Shown here: in pieces, positions 1-7,782 of the stretch
How positions within the stretch are numbered: position 1 is the first letter of the stretch
Layout: every line of letters begins with the position of its first letter
Assembly (NCBI GenBank): GCA_965262665.1
Contig: CBDHFR010000004.1
Span: 2,294,001-2,358,000 of the forward strand
From: CBDBND01 sp965262665
GTDB lineage: Bacteria; Pseudomonadota; Alphaproteobacteria; Rhodospirillales; Rhodospirillaceae
Direction of reading: 5' to 3'
DNA length: 64,000 nt
Made by a program: the position numbers and the translations under genes
The notes under the pieces: generated by a model
Told to the model about the DNA's origin: nothing
The model's input: only the letters and a program-made list of their open reading frames with translations
Databases searched by the model: none

Positions 1-678
1 CCGTGGAAAAGCGATCTCAAATTTCTTCTTGGCCATCCCGTTAAACACGGCACGGGCAGCGTCGTCCGGTTCCATCAGGAACGGCATGGGGAATTCGTTC
101 TTGGCGGTGAGCGGTGTGCGTACGAAACCGGGGTTAATAACGGAAACGGTGACCCCATAGTCTCCCAGTTGGGTTCGCAGAGATTCACACAGATTGATCA
201 GCGCGGCCTTGGTGGCGCCATAGGCGGCCGCATTGGGCAAACCACCATATCCCGCCACCGAAGAGACCACAGCCACATGACCCCTCTTGCGGTCCATAAG
301 CGCGGGCAAGACCGCATCCAGACCATTGACCGATCCCAAGTAGTTGATCTCCATGAGTGTCCGAAACGGGGCAACAGAAAACTTTTGCAGCGGTGTCGGA
401 ATGTGGGTGCCGGCATTGAATATGATCTGATCAAGCGGACCGAGATCGCCTTCAATCGACTTAAACACCCGTTTGGTGGCGTCATGGTCGGTGACATCCA
501 ACGGATAGGCATGAGTGCGACCTGGCCATCCCGCATCCGCTGCGTCTTTCGCCACGTCTCGCAAGTCCGATTCAGTGCGTGCGCTGATGGCCACGGTCCA
601 ACCCTGCTTGGCATATTCCAAAGCAACGGCTTTGCCGATTCCCTTACCGGCGCCGGTTATCCAAAGATTACCGGTCAT
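1..678 (-). CDS. Short-chain dehydrogenase/reductase (3' end outside window)
   Basis: NAD(P)-dependent oxidoreductase of the classical SDR family; substrate not predictable. The 226 visible residues hold the nucleotide-binding motif TGAGKGIG at residues 8-15, NAG at 88-90, and the catalytic Ser140, Tyr153 and Lys157 (YGATK). A PG motif follows at 183-184. The frame is open to position 1, so the C-terminus lies beyond the window. The ATG at 678 overlaps the TAA of the upstream gene by one base (TAATG), which suggests translational coupling. It is therefore probably co-expressed with the exported DUF6134-like protein. Family assignment is certain; the specific reaction is unknown. Confidence 0.9.
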   Translation of the reverse strand, partial: MTGNLWITGAGKGIGKAVALEYAKQGWTVAISARTESDLRDVAKDAADAGWPGRTHAYPLDVTDHDATKRVFKSIEGDLGPLDQIIFNAGTHIPTPLQKFSVAPFRTLMEINYLGSVNGLDAVLPALMDRKRGHVAVVSSVAGYGGLPNAAAYGATKAALINLCESLRTQLGDYGVTVSVINPGFVRTPLTAKNEFPMPFLMEPDDAARAVFNGMAKKKFEIAFPR

Positions 679-1466
679 TAAAAGGGTTCTGCTGAGGCCT
701 GTTCCATAGATTGAACGATACCGCACTCACGGCAGACATGACTAATGGTCTCGCCAGCTTTGGTGGTAAAGACCATTTTCACCCAGCGGCCTTCGCTGTC
801 GTACCATACATTGGTATCGCGCAAGTCGCCGGTGTATTCGAATTTTTCGGCCGATACAGGACCCGCTGCCGTGTCGACCGTTTCAATGCCGTGCCGGACG
901 ACTTCCACCTGCGCAAGATCACCATTAAGAGTATTCAGCACCACACTTTGGTCAACCGCACCGACATTCCAGTGGTTGGTCGGGTACACCCAAGAATTGG
1001 CAATAAACTCACCCTTCTTTCCGGTCGTATAGAATTTGCCGTCTTCACCGATCTTTGCGTCGAGCTTAATTTTTTTACCGTTGTCGTTAACGTTGCCTTT
1101 CATGGACTGCAAGGCGCCATCAACCCAGATGCCAGTCGCTTTGAATACGAACTTGTAAGCCGTCACGAACAAGACTTTGACTTTGAGCTTGAATTCGTTC
1201 TCGACGATCAATTGATCGCCGTCTTGTTTGAATTTGATTTTATGGCGCCCGACCCGAGATCCTTTTCGGTAGACATCAAATTCCAGACCCTTGGGATAGA
1301 GCGTGAACGGATCGACGGATTTGTGAGGCGCTAGAGGAGCCACTTCCATAACCGTTTGCGACGCCGCTTGTCGCGGCGTTGCCAACCAAATCATCCCGAT
1401 GATGAAGGCCAGCCAGAGTAAGATCGCCCAATACCGGGTGGTCGGCTTCTTTTCCGTCATAAGCAT
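678..1466 (-). CDS. Exported DUF6134/DUF3108-like protein
   Basis: 262 residues with an N-terminal hydrophobic segment (about residues 12-30) that would export or anchor the protein. A beta-rich domain of the DUF3108/DUF6134 type follows, starting near the FDVYRKGSRVGRHKIKF stretch. This family is periplasmic and its function is unknown. A late Cys pair (CREC) near residue 245 could bind metal or form a disulfide. ATG at 1466 gives MLMTEKK; an ATG six bases further in is an alternative. The stop overlaps the next SDR gene by one base, so the two form an operon. The family call is by sequence feel; a profile search would settle whether it is DUF3108 or DUF6134. Confidence 0.7.
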   Translation of the reverse strand: MLMTEKKPTTRYWAILLWLAFIIGMIWLATPRQAASQTVMEVAPLAPHKSVDPFTLYPKGLEFDVYRKGSRVGRHKIKFKQDGDQLIVENEFKLKVKVLFVTAYKFVFKATGIWVDGALQSMKGNVNDNGKKIKLDAKIGEDGKFYTTGKKGEFIANSWVYPTNHWNVGAVDQSVVLNTLNGDLAQVEVVRHGIETVDTAAGPVSAEKFEYTGDLRDTNVWYDSEGRWVKMVFTTKAGETISHVCRECGIVQSMEQASAEPF

Positions 1467-1880
1467 GGTCGGATAAGACCTCTTACCGTTGCAAAATCTT
1501 TGATCCGCCTCTTCGACGCCCAGTCATACGTACAAAGGACGACCGCGGATTTCACGCTGATACGTCTGTGATCCGCCCCTCTACCGTTCAGTCCCTGCCG
1601 CCACATATACCCGAATGCCCGACCGAACTCGATAGCTGCGAAAGTCTTTACCGCTTTCTGTGCCGCTTTTACGAGTCCGAATTTGGGGTGAGTCCCGGCT
1701 CCTTTTTTGTCCGGATATTGATCAGTTCCTGCCACATATGGGGAGGACACCAAATCCAAATGGCAGAAAAATGGCAGCGAACTCTAAAAGATTGGTGAAG
1801 ATTCTTTGGGAACCGGCAAAGCGCACGGATACGATAGAATTAATGTACCGATCACAAAAAGTTACGAAGAGAAAGAAATT
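1467..1880. other. Divergent intergenic region without a supported gene
   Basis: About 410 bases between two divergently transcribed genes. Short open frames exist on both strands, but none has a recognisable domain, a convincing ribosome-binding site or conserved-looking composition. It presumably contains both promoters; I could not assign -35/-10 elements with confidence. Confidence 0.5.
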
Positions 1881-2474
1881 GTGAAACACCCCAGCCTGCC
1901 CGACCGAGCGCGTGCGGTCCTGGATTTTTGGTTTGGGACACCTGACAGCCCGGACTACGGCACCAGCCGCGACGAGTGGTTCAATAAAGACGAGGCGTTC
2001 GATTCTCTCATCAGAAATCAATTCCTCATGGACTATGAGCGCGCGGCCACCGGCGACTTTGATGATTGGGCGGAAACGTGCGACGGCGCCCTCGCCCTTA
2101 TCATTCTGCTGGATCAGTTTCCGCGCAATTTGTTTCGTGGTGATGCGCAGAGCTTTGCTACGGATGGAAAAGCACTTTCCATTGCACAGAAAATGATCGC
2201 ACGCGGCGATGACAAAGCGGTGAACAAAGAACAGCAGTTCTTCGTCTATCTGCCGTTTGAACATTCCGAAGATATAGCGATGCAAGACAAATGTTTGGAG
2301 TTGACTGCGACCATGCCTCAAGGAAAGGCAGACAACGGTCCCTACTATTGGGCAAAGAAACACCGCGACGTAATTGTCAAATTCGGTCGCTTCCCCCACC
2401 GCAACGGAATACTAGGACGCAAGAATACACCGGAGGAGGAAGACTACCTGGCGCAACCGGATGCCGGGTTTTGA
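1881..2474 (+). CDS. DUF924 family protein
   Basis: 197-residue soluble protein of the DUF924 family (TPR-like helical fold, function unknown). Typical family stretches are visible: VLDFWFG near the N-terminus, the LALIILLDQFPRNLFRG segment in the middle, FVYLPFEHSED, and a C-terminal R-F-P-H-R-N sequence. The frame is open upstream to a TTG at 1806, but the GTG at 1881 preceded by AAGAGAAAG gives the start expected for the family (MKHPSLPDRARAVLDFWFG). Its 3' end overlaps an upstream reading of the next gene, and the intergenic distance is short, so the two are probably co-transcribed. Confidence 0.85.
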   Translation: MKHPSLPDRARAVLDFWFGTPDSPDYGTSRDEWFNKDEAFDSLIRNQFLMDYERAATGDFDDWAETCDGALALIILLDQFPRNLFRGDAQSFATDGKALSIAQKMIARGDDKAVNKEQQFFVYLPFEHSEDIAMQDKCLELTATMPQGKADNGPYYWAKKHRDVIVKFGRFPHRNGILGRKNTPEEEDYLAQPDAGF

Positions 2475-2490
2475 GGAAAAGGAAAATACA

Positions 2491-2991
2491 ATGAAGACTG
2501 TGTACACATGTCTATGCGCAATGCTGTTGGTCGCTAGTCCAACTAAAGCGATTGAATTCAGCGGAGGCACAGATGCAGATTATGCCGAGATCCAAGCCAT
2601 AGCAGACAACTGGTTTGACGCTTACCGTCGCGGCGACGCCGACGCGGTGGCAGATATTTACGACGGGAACGCGCGGGTTATGTCCGAAGGGGACGCCAGC
2701 TATATGGGTTCGTCGATCCTGCGTGAACGGTTGCGCGGCGCCTTTGAGCGATCCACGACGGTGTTCGAGAGCGATATAGAAGAGATCGCCGTCAACGGTT
2801 CCTGGGCCTTCATTGTCGGCACTTACGCGGCGACCAACGCGCCTAAAGACGGCGGCGATTCAAGCACCTACGGTGGACGGTTCTTCATTCTTCTGCATCA
2901 AACCGCGGATGGCTGGAAGGTGTGGCGGGACATTGACAATTCCACGCCGGACGTGGACGCCCTGATTGCCAGGATGCGGGGGGAGAACTAA
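2491..2991 (+). CDS. Exported SnoaL/NTF2-like (DUF4440-type) protein
   Basis: 166 residues. A signal peptide (KTVYTCLCAMLLVASPTKA) is followed by one NTF2-like cone domain: IQAIADNWFDAYRRGDADAVADIYDGNARV, then a strand-rich half ending in GWKVWRDIDNS. Many such proteins act on or bind small ligands, and no catalytic residue can be assigned here. The ATG at 2491, with GAGGAAAAGGA upstream, is preferred over the in-frame ATG at 2461 because it starts exactly at the signal peptide. The gene follows DUF924 closely on the same strand and converges with the next gene, which encodes a second exported SnoaL-like protein. Confidence 0.8.
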   Translation: MKTVYTCLCAMLLVASPTKAIEFSGGTDADYAEIQAIADNWFDAYRRGDADAVADIYDGNARVMSEGDASYMGSSILRERLRGAFERSTTVFESDIEEIAVNGSWAFIVGTYAATNAPKDGGDSSTYGGRFFILLHQTADGWKVWRDIDNSTPDVDALIARMRGEN

Positions 2992-3004
2992 ACCGTTCTT
3001 AAGT

Positions 3005-3535
3005 TCACTCCGGCAACGGAGTCATTGATAGATCCACCTGAAGGCCGAGCTGGCGGATCATGGCGATGCTGTCGTTGTTGCCCCAGCGCTCCACGACTTT
3101 GCCGTCCTTGAACCGGTAGGTATCTGTCGCCGACGTTTCATAACGCCTGCCGTTGGGCGGATTGCCCTCCATGGGCCCGCTAACGCGCGTGCCCTTCATG
3201 GTTACGCGGGCAACAACAAGGTCGCCGTTGCAAATAATGAGATCATTGATGAGTTGGCGATCCGGCGAATTCTTTTTTGAATTGATCCAGATGCGTTGCA
3301 TGTGTTCCGGTGTACGCACCGCCGTGCCAAGCCCGCCTTCGTCAACATTGTGACTGACGAATTCGTCCGAATAAAACTCTCCGGCTCGTTCGTGATCCCG
3401 TTGGTTAAATAGGATACGGGTCATATCCAAGTAAGTCTGGAGATTCTCTTCATGGCCGTCACAGACAATCTCTGTGGCCAAGGCTGGGCCCGTCATTAAT
3501 GTTGCAGACATAAGGCAAGCGTAAAGGACGCGCAT
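3005..3535 (-). CDS. Exported SnoaL-like polyketide-cyclase-type protein
   Basis: 176 residues with a signal peptide (about residues 1-20, cleavage after ALA). The remainder resembles the SnoaL/ester-cyclase family: NLQTYLDMTRILFNQRD, FVSHNVDEGG, GRRYETSATDTYRFKDGKVVERWGNND. In that family a His/Asp pair supports aldol chemistry, but this exported form may only bind ligands. It ends 13 bases from the oppositely oriented DUF4440-type gene, a tail-to-tail pair of NTF2-fold proteins. It lies just downstream of ctaB in the same orientation; no functional link is evident. Confidence 0.8.
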   Translation of the reverse strand: MRVLYACLMSATLMTGPALATEIVCDGHEENLQTYLDMTRILFNQRDHERAGEFYSDEFVSHNVDEGGLGTAVRTPEHMQRIWINSKKNSPDRQLINDLIICNGDLVVARVTMKGTRVSGPMEGNPPNGRRYETSATDTYRFKDGKVVERWGNNDSIAMIRQLGLQVDLSMTPLPE

Positions 3536-3558
3536 GGGCTTCTCTCCGGAATAATGAA

Positions 3559-4425
3559 TTAGAATGGCAGTGTAATGTTGCGATCAAGAACAATGGCAAC
3601 AAACACGGCGGCGAGATAGGTCATGGAAAAGAAGAATATTTTCCTGGCCCAAAGTTTTGTTGGCTCCTGAACTAACTTCCAATTGAGCCAGACAAAACGC
3701 AGGCCGAGGGCGGTGCTGATCACTAAATAAATCAATCCCAACGCCCCAAACGCGACAGGCAATGCCGCAGAAATCACAAGAAGGACGGTGTTGAACATCA
3801 TATACCGGGCGCATGTGGCGTCGCCAACCATCACCGGTAGCATAGGAAGGCCCGCTTCCGCATAATCATCTTTTATCATCATCGCCAAAGCCCAGAAGTG
3901 GGACGGCGTCCACAAGAACAGCGTAATCGCCATGAGCATGGGTAAGGTGAAGGCCAGTGGATCAGCCGCGGCTGCGCCGGCTAGCACGGGAAAGCTTCCC
4001 GCAGCACCACCGATGACAATGTTCATCCAGTGCCGCCGCTTCAGCCAAACCGTATAGACAACCATGTAGACAAAGGCGCCAAGCCCGAGATGAAGCGCAA
4101 CCAGCCAGTTGAGAGCCACAGCCGCCAAAGCACATCCGGCGATAACCAAACCGCCCGCCAGCCATAAAGCGTTGAACGGGTCCTGCACGGCGCAGGACGC
4201 CAGCGGCCGGTTGTGGGTCCGGGTCATCTTCTGATCGATGTCCCGGTCGTAAAAATGATTGAAGACCGACGACCCCGATGAACACAGTATCATCGCCACC
4301 ACGACAATGACCAGCGGGCCCCATTCGACAGTCTCAGCCACAGCGAAATAGCCTGCCATCGCGGTGGTGGCCAGCAACACGCCAATGCGCAATTTCAACA
4401 GCTCAATATAGCGGGCAAACGTCAT
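3559..4425 (-). CDS. ctaB: Protohaem IX farnesyltransferase (haem O synthase)
   Basis: Integral membrane UbiA-family prenyltransferase that farnesylates haem B to haem O, the precursor of haem A for aa3 oxidase. The 288-residue length is normal. The first Asp-rich motif is present as N56-x3-D60-R-D62-I-D64 followed by K-M-x-R-T-x-x-R-P. About eight to nine hydrophobic segments follow, with the second cytoplasmic loop near YTVWLKRRHWMNIVIGGAAGSFP. It is normally found between ctaD and ctaG; here it sits instead in the divergent leftward cluster, downstream of the oxidase subunit I paralogue, 28 bases away. Confidence 0.95.
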   Translation of the reverse strand: MTFARYIELLKLRIGVLLATTAMAGYFAVAETVEWGPLVIVVVAMILCSSGSSVFNHFYDRDIDQKMTRTHNRPLASCAVQDPFNALWLAGGLVIAGCALAAVALNWLVALHLGLGAFVYMVVYTVWLKRRHWMNIVIGGAAGSFPVLAGAAAADPLAFTLPMLMAITLFLWTPSHFWALAMMIKDDYAEAGLPMLPVMVGDATCARYMMFNTVLLVISAALPVAFGALGLIYLVISTALGLRFVWLNWKLVQEPTKLWARKIFFFSMTYLAAVFVAIVLDRNITLPF

Positions 4426-4453
4426 AGTTGGTCAAATTTAATCACTGGTGGTT

Positions 4454-5947
4454 TTATGCAGGATCCACAAACGGATCGGTATTCATGTCTTCAGAGTTTA
4501 CACCATTGGGCGCGGACTTTAGCAAAAATGAGCGTCCGGCCAAGACGACAAAAATAACACCACCAGTCACGGCAATGAGACCGCCAAGACCCATAAGCAC
4601 CATTGAGGAGAGTTCCGTAGCACTGTCCAAATCTTGCTCGCTGCCTGACACCTTACGGGCAACACCATCGAGCCCGGCGGAAAACAGACCGATGGAGTGA
4701 AGTAATTGGCCTGATCCAAGCAGGACATAGGACGCTCTTCGCCACCGGCGTGCTGGCATTGGACGATCCAGCAATGGGGCGAACAGGGCGAAATAGAGAC
4801 ACATAAAAACGAGCGTCACGCCGATGAGCTCGGCGTGATAGTGAGCCGGCGTACGCGTATCGACCGAACTTTCGAAGAAGCCGATAAGGCCGCCAATGCC
4901 AAACAAAATGAGCGCTACCCAAAGTCCTGTTATTTCCGGTGTCTGTTCCTTGATCGGCAGAGCACGACGCAGGAACAGCCATGCCGTACCCAACAATACG
5001 ACACCGGTCGGCAACGGCAGAACATACCAATACAAGTCGGTAAAAGATGTCACTTGAGCGGGGTCGTCCGCTGCAAAGCTGAGGTAAAAAAGAGGTCCAA
5101 TGGCGACACCCGCAACCATGAGACCCGCCATGGCCTTAAACAGAGTGTTTGGCACTGGCGTTTCGCCCAGGGACATACGGCTCAAAAGAAAAACGCCCGC
5201 CAGCAACAACAGCGTATGGGCAAACTGCATAATATGCCCAAAACCCCAAAACATGCGTTCCGCTGCATCGGTTGCGGGCAGGATATCCGGCATGGTCGCC
5301 CAAGCGGCACCCACGCAGATTAAGGCAATCAAGAAAATGACACCCGACGCTGCGACCGCGAAAACCACCGGTTCACATTGTCTTTGACCGGCCACCTGAA
5401 CCATCAGGCGGAAGACGGGTAGAGCGAGTCCAAACCCAAGCAATGTGAGACCGGCAAAAAACAATGGATGAATGAGCACAGGCACATAGTTGTTTGCCGA
5501 CGGTTCTCCAAGATTGAACAGCACCGGAATCAAAATAAGGACAAAGCTTAAGCCGGCGGCATAGAGACCAACCCGGCCCATAAAAGCAGAGCCCTTAGGC
5601 AATGGGCCGGCGCTGGCCGATGACAAAACGGTCAAAGCTCCCTGCACACCGAGGTACCAGATAACGAATGCGAAAGTGACGTGAGCGATGAGTCCCTTTT
5701 CGAAAAAGGTTTGGCTCGACCAGGGCAATATTGCGTCTATTCCAGGAATACGAAGAAGAGCGACCAAAACAGCCATAAGGCCGGCAAGTCCAAGTGCAAT
5801 AATCGGGAGGATGACCCAACCATTGAGCTCCCAATGCAGATCGTCTGACAAACGTCCCGCGAAATGCCCGTCTACGGCCACTTCCGGTGTCTTAAGAGCG
5901 TGTACCGGTGGTGGCGGTAAATGGAATTCCATATCTGGCTGCGACAT
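4454..5947 (-). CDS. Divergent haem-copper-oxidase subunit I-like protein
   Basis: 497 residues with about 12 transmembrane segments, resembling cytochrome oxidase subunit I but clearly not the catalytic CtaD. Conserved positions visible: H89 in GLIAHVTFAF (helix II haem ligand), W-G-F-G-H238 (the position of the first CuB ligand, with a further H244) and the helix X pair H369-x-H371 (haem ligands). The helix VII His-His pair expected to ligate CuB is absent; that stretch reads GPLFYLSFAADD. The protein could bind two haems without a complete copper site, for example as a nitric-oxide-reductase-like or quinol-interacting protein. It is bracketed by ctaB and DUF420, so it belongs to the respiratory cluster. 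Confidence 0.75.
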   Translation of the reverse strand: MSQPDMEFHLPPPPVHALKTPEVAVDGHFAGRLSDDLHWELNGWVILPIIALGLAGLMAVLVALLRIPGIDAILPWSSQTFFEKGLIAHVTFAFVIWYLGVQGALTVLSSASAGPLPKGSAFMGRVGLYAAGLSFVLILIPVLFNLGEPSANNYVPVLIHPLFFAGLTLLGFGLALPVFRLMVQVAGQRQCEPVVFAVAASGVIFLIALICVGAAWATMPDILPATDAAERMFWGFGHIMQFAHTLLLLAGVFLLSRMSLGETPVPNTLFKAMAGLMVAGVAIGPLFYLSFAADDPAQVTSFTDLYWYVLPLPTGVVLLGTAWLFLRRALPIKEQTPEITGLWVALILFGIGGLIGFFESSVDTRTPAHYHAELIGVTLVFMCLYFALFAPLLDRPMPARRWRRASYVLLGSGQLLHSIGLFSAGLDGVARKVSGSEQDLDSATELSSMVLMGLGGLIAVTGGVIFVVLAGRSFLLKSAPNGVNSEDMNTDPFVDPA

Positions 5948-5961
5948 TTAACTCACCACAA

Positions 5962-6393
5962 CTAAATTGGTGCCGGATAGACATGAAACAGGATCGCATA
6001 GACCACGACCCCTGAAACTGTCACGAACACCCAGACCGGCCATGTCCAACGGGCGATGGCTTTGTGCCGGTTAAACTGACCACGCAACGCACGCCAAGCC
6101 GTAATGACCACCATTGGTCCAACGATTGCTGCCAAGACAACATGAGTAATGAGGAGTGTGTAATAGGCAGGCACCGCCCAGCCCGTCCCGGGAAAGACAA
6201 AGATGGGCGCTGTAAAGTGATACGTCAGATAGGAGACAAGAAACACCGCGGACACAATCATGGCGCAGATCATGGCTTTGCGATGAGCGTCACGCCGGTC
6301 TGTCTTAATGAGATAGAACCCGATGACCAGAAAAACGGTAGAGATACTGTTCAAGACCGCGTTGACATGCGGGAGGATCGCCGCCGTAGACAT
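5962..6393 (-). CDS. DUF420 membrane protein
   Basis: 143 residues with four hydrophobic segments (about residues 10-28, 40-60, 77-99 and 116-138). It matches the DUF420 family, which is regularly encoded beside haem-copper oxidases and, as CtaM in Firmicutes, is needed for oxidase maturation. Conserved His residues occur near the membrane faces (LPHVNAVLN, LTYHFTAP, LITHVVLA, ILFHVYPAP). It precedes the oxidase subunit I-like gene by 14 bases in the same orientation, so the two are probably one transcript. A role in cofactor insertion is inference from context. Confidence 0.85.
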   Translation of the reverse strand: MSTAAILPHVNAVLNSISTVFLVIGFYLIKTDRRDAHRKAMICAMIVSAVFLVSYLTYHFTAPIFVFPGTGWAVPAYYTLLITHVVLAAIVGPMVVITAWRALRGQFNRHKAIARWTWPVWVFVTVSGVVVYAILFHVYPAPI

Positions 6394-6428
6394 TGATTTG
6401 TGTCCCTTAGCTTAAACCTTGTGGATGC

Positions 6429-6545
6429 TTAAGGTCCGTCTAGCGCAACCTTGGCGATGAAACTGACGTACATGAATAGGGCTACGCCAGCGACACAGAG
6501 GCCGAACAAAACCATGCGTTTCTTGTCTGTTGGCATTTGGGTCAT
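6429..6545 (-). CDS. 38-residue single-pass membrane protein, oxidase small assembly-protein-like
   Basis: Short frame reading MTQMPTDKKRMVLFGLCVAG then a continued hydrophobic helix to about residue 30, ending KVALDGP. The pattern of a few charged residues followed by one transmembrane helix resembles the very small CoxF/small-assembly proteins of proteobacterial oxidase clusters. It is the first gene of the leftward cluster, 35 bases upstream of DUF420. No strong ribosome-binding site is visible. Placement and composition support a real gene; homology needs checking. Confidence 0.55.
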   Translation of the reverse strand: MTQMPTDKKRMVLFGLCVAGVALFMYVSFIAKVALDGP

Positions 6546-6928
6546 AGTCCGTCCCTAGTTGGCTTCAGAAAACATTACTAGCCGAATAGGCTTCCGTATT
6601 ACCCTTTCAACGGGGCGGCGCTGTCTATCACATGGCGCTATTAGTGTCATTGGCTAGTTCTTTTGCCCCAGAACCAGGATTGTTGCCAGCCTGCGATGAG
6701 AACCATTCTCAGACCACAAAATAAAGGGTCATGGGCACGCCCGCGCTTTACCTAACCTGCTGCATAAACTAGTGTTTTCGAGAGCAAACCAGAGAGGGGA
6801 CCTCCCAACGTGGGGCTGGCTATTGGGATTCGCTGTTGCACTGCGGCAGACACACCGAAAAATCGGTTGAATCCAATCCCCTCGCCCCTTAAACGATGGG
6901 TCGTACCCAGGTGGAAGGGAGAGAAAGT
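6546..6928. other. Divergent promoter region between the two oxidase clusters
   Basis: About 380 bases without a supported gene, between the leftward DUF420 cluster and the rightward ctaC operon. Its one clear element is the 15-bp palindrome at 6697-6711. An in-frame ATG at 6896 extends ctaC, but the GTG at 6929 is the better start. Confidence 0.5.
6697..6711. promoter_or_regulatory. Palindrome TGAGAACCATTCTCA, Fur/RirA-like operator candidate
   Basis: Perfect 6-bp arms TGAGAA/TTCTCA around CCA. It fits the TGA-N9-TCA pattern of alphaproteobacterial iron-responsive sites and partly fits a Fur box. It lies about 220 bases upstream of ctaC in the divergent region. Function is inference from pattern only. 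Confidence 0.35.
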
Positions 6929-7777
6929 GTGACCCGCATATTCGCGTTTCTAACCGGTTGGGCGTTAACGATTTCAAGTGCGGCCTCCGCATGGGCGCAA
7001 GACCTTCCAACCCCCGCTTTTCCTGTTCCCTGGCAGTTGAATCTGCAGACTCCGGTGACACCTGTCGCCGATGAACTATACTGGTTCCATAACTACCTTC
7101 TGTTCTGGTGTTACCTCATTTCTGGCTTTGTGTTGGTGCTATTGATGTGGGTGGCGGCAAAGTACAATAAGAAGGCCAACCCGGTACCATCGAAGAACGC
7201 GCACAACACCCTACTGGAGATCGTTTGGACTGCGCTTCCTGTCTTGGTTTTGGTTGCCATTGCGATCCCGTCGTACCGCATTCTTTACTTCATGGACCGC
7301 ATTGATGACGCGGAAGTCACCGTGAAGGTCATCGGTAATCAATGGTACTGGACCTATGAGTTTCCCGACGACGAAATCATTTTCGACTCTCTTGCGTTGG
7401 CTGATGATGAAATCGACGTCGCCGCCGGACAACACCGCCTTTTAGAAGTCGACGAACCCTTGCTTCTGCCGGTCAATACTGACATCCGCATTTTGTTTAC
7501 GGCCACAGATGTCCTCCATGCGTGGACGATCCCTGCCTTCGGCGTGAAACTGGATAACGTACCCGGTCGGACCAATGAGACTTGGACAAGGATCCGCACA
7601 CCAGGAAAATATTACGGCCAATGTTCCGAGTTATGCGGCATTAACCACTCCTACATGCCCATCGTTGTCCATGCGGTAAGTAGGGATGAGTTTGAAGCTT
7701 GGCGGGCAGACCAGCTCGCCGCCAATGGTACGGCCCCAGACGACACCAATCGCCTCGCCGCCCTGACCCAGGAGTGA
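6929..7777 (+). CDS. ctaC: Cytochrome c oxidase subunit II
   Basis: CuA-bearing subunit of the aa3-type oxidase; accepts electrons from cytochrome c on the periplasmic side. The GTG at 6929, with GGAAGGGAGAGAAA upstream, starts a signal peptide ending SAWAQ at residue 24. Two transmembrane helices follow (about residues 53-78 and 90-112), then the cupredoxin domain. The CuA ligands are all present: H197, C232, E234, C236, H240 and M243 (C-S-E-L-C-G-I-N-H-S-Y-M). It has 282 residues, normal for the family. It is the first gene of ctaC-ctaD-ctaG-ctaE-DUF983, with five bases to ctaD. Confidence 0.97.
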   Translation: MTRIFAFLTGWALTISSAASAWAQDLPTPAFPVPWQLNLQTPVTPVADELYWFHNYLLFWCYLISGFVLVLLMWVAAKYNKKANPVPSKNAHNTLLEIVWTALPVLVLVAIAIPSYRILYFMDRIDDAEVTVKVIGNQWYWTYEFPDDEIIFDSLALADDEIDVAAGQHRLLEVDEPLLLPVNTDIRILFTATDVLHAWTIPAFGVKLDNVPGRTNETWTRIRTPGKYYGQCSELCGINHSYMPIVVHAVSRDEFEAWRADQLAANGTAPDDTNRLAALTQE

Positions 7778-7782
7778 TCAGC

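Noticed and set aside
711..1334. 207-codon open frame on the plus strand opposite the DUF6134-like gene
   Set aside because: It is an antisense shadow: the minus-strand gene has a signal peptide, family pattern and coupled neighbour, while this frame has no recognisable domain.
1457..1759. 100-codon minus-strand frame upstream of the DUF6134-like gene
   Set aside because: No domain, no ribosome-binding site and biased composition; treated as intergenic.
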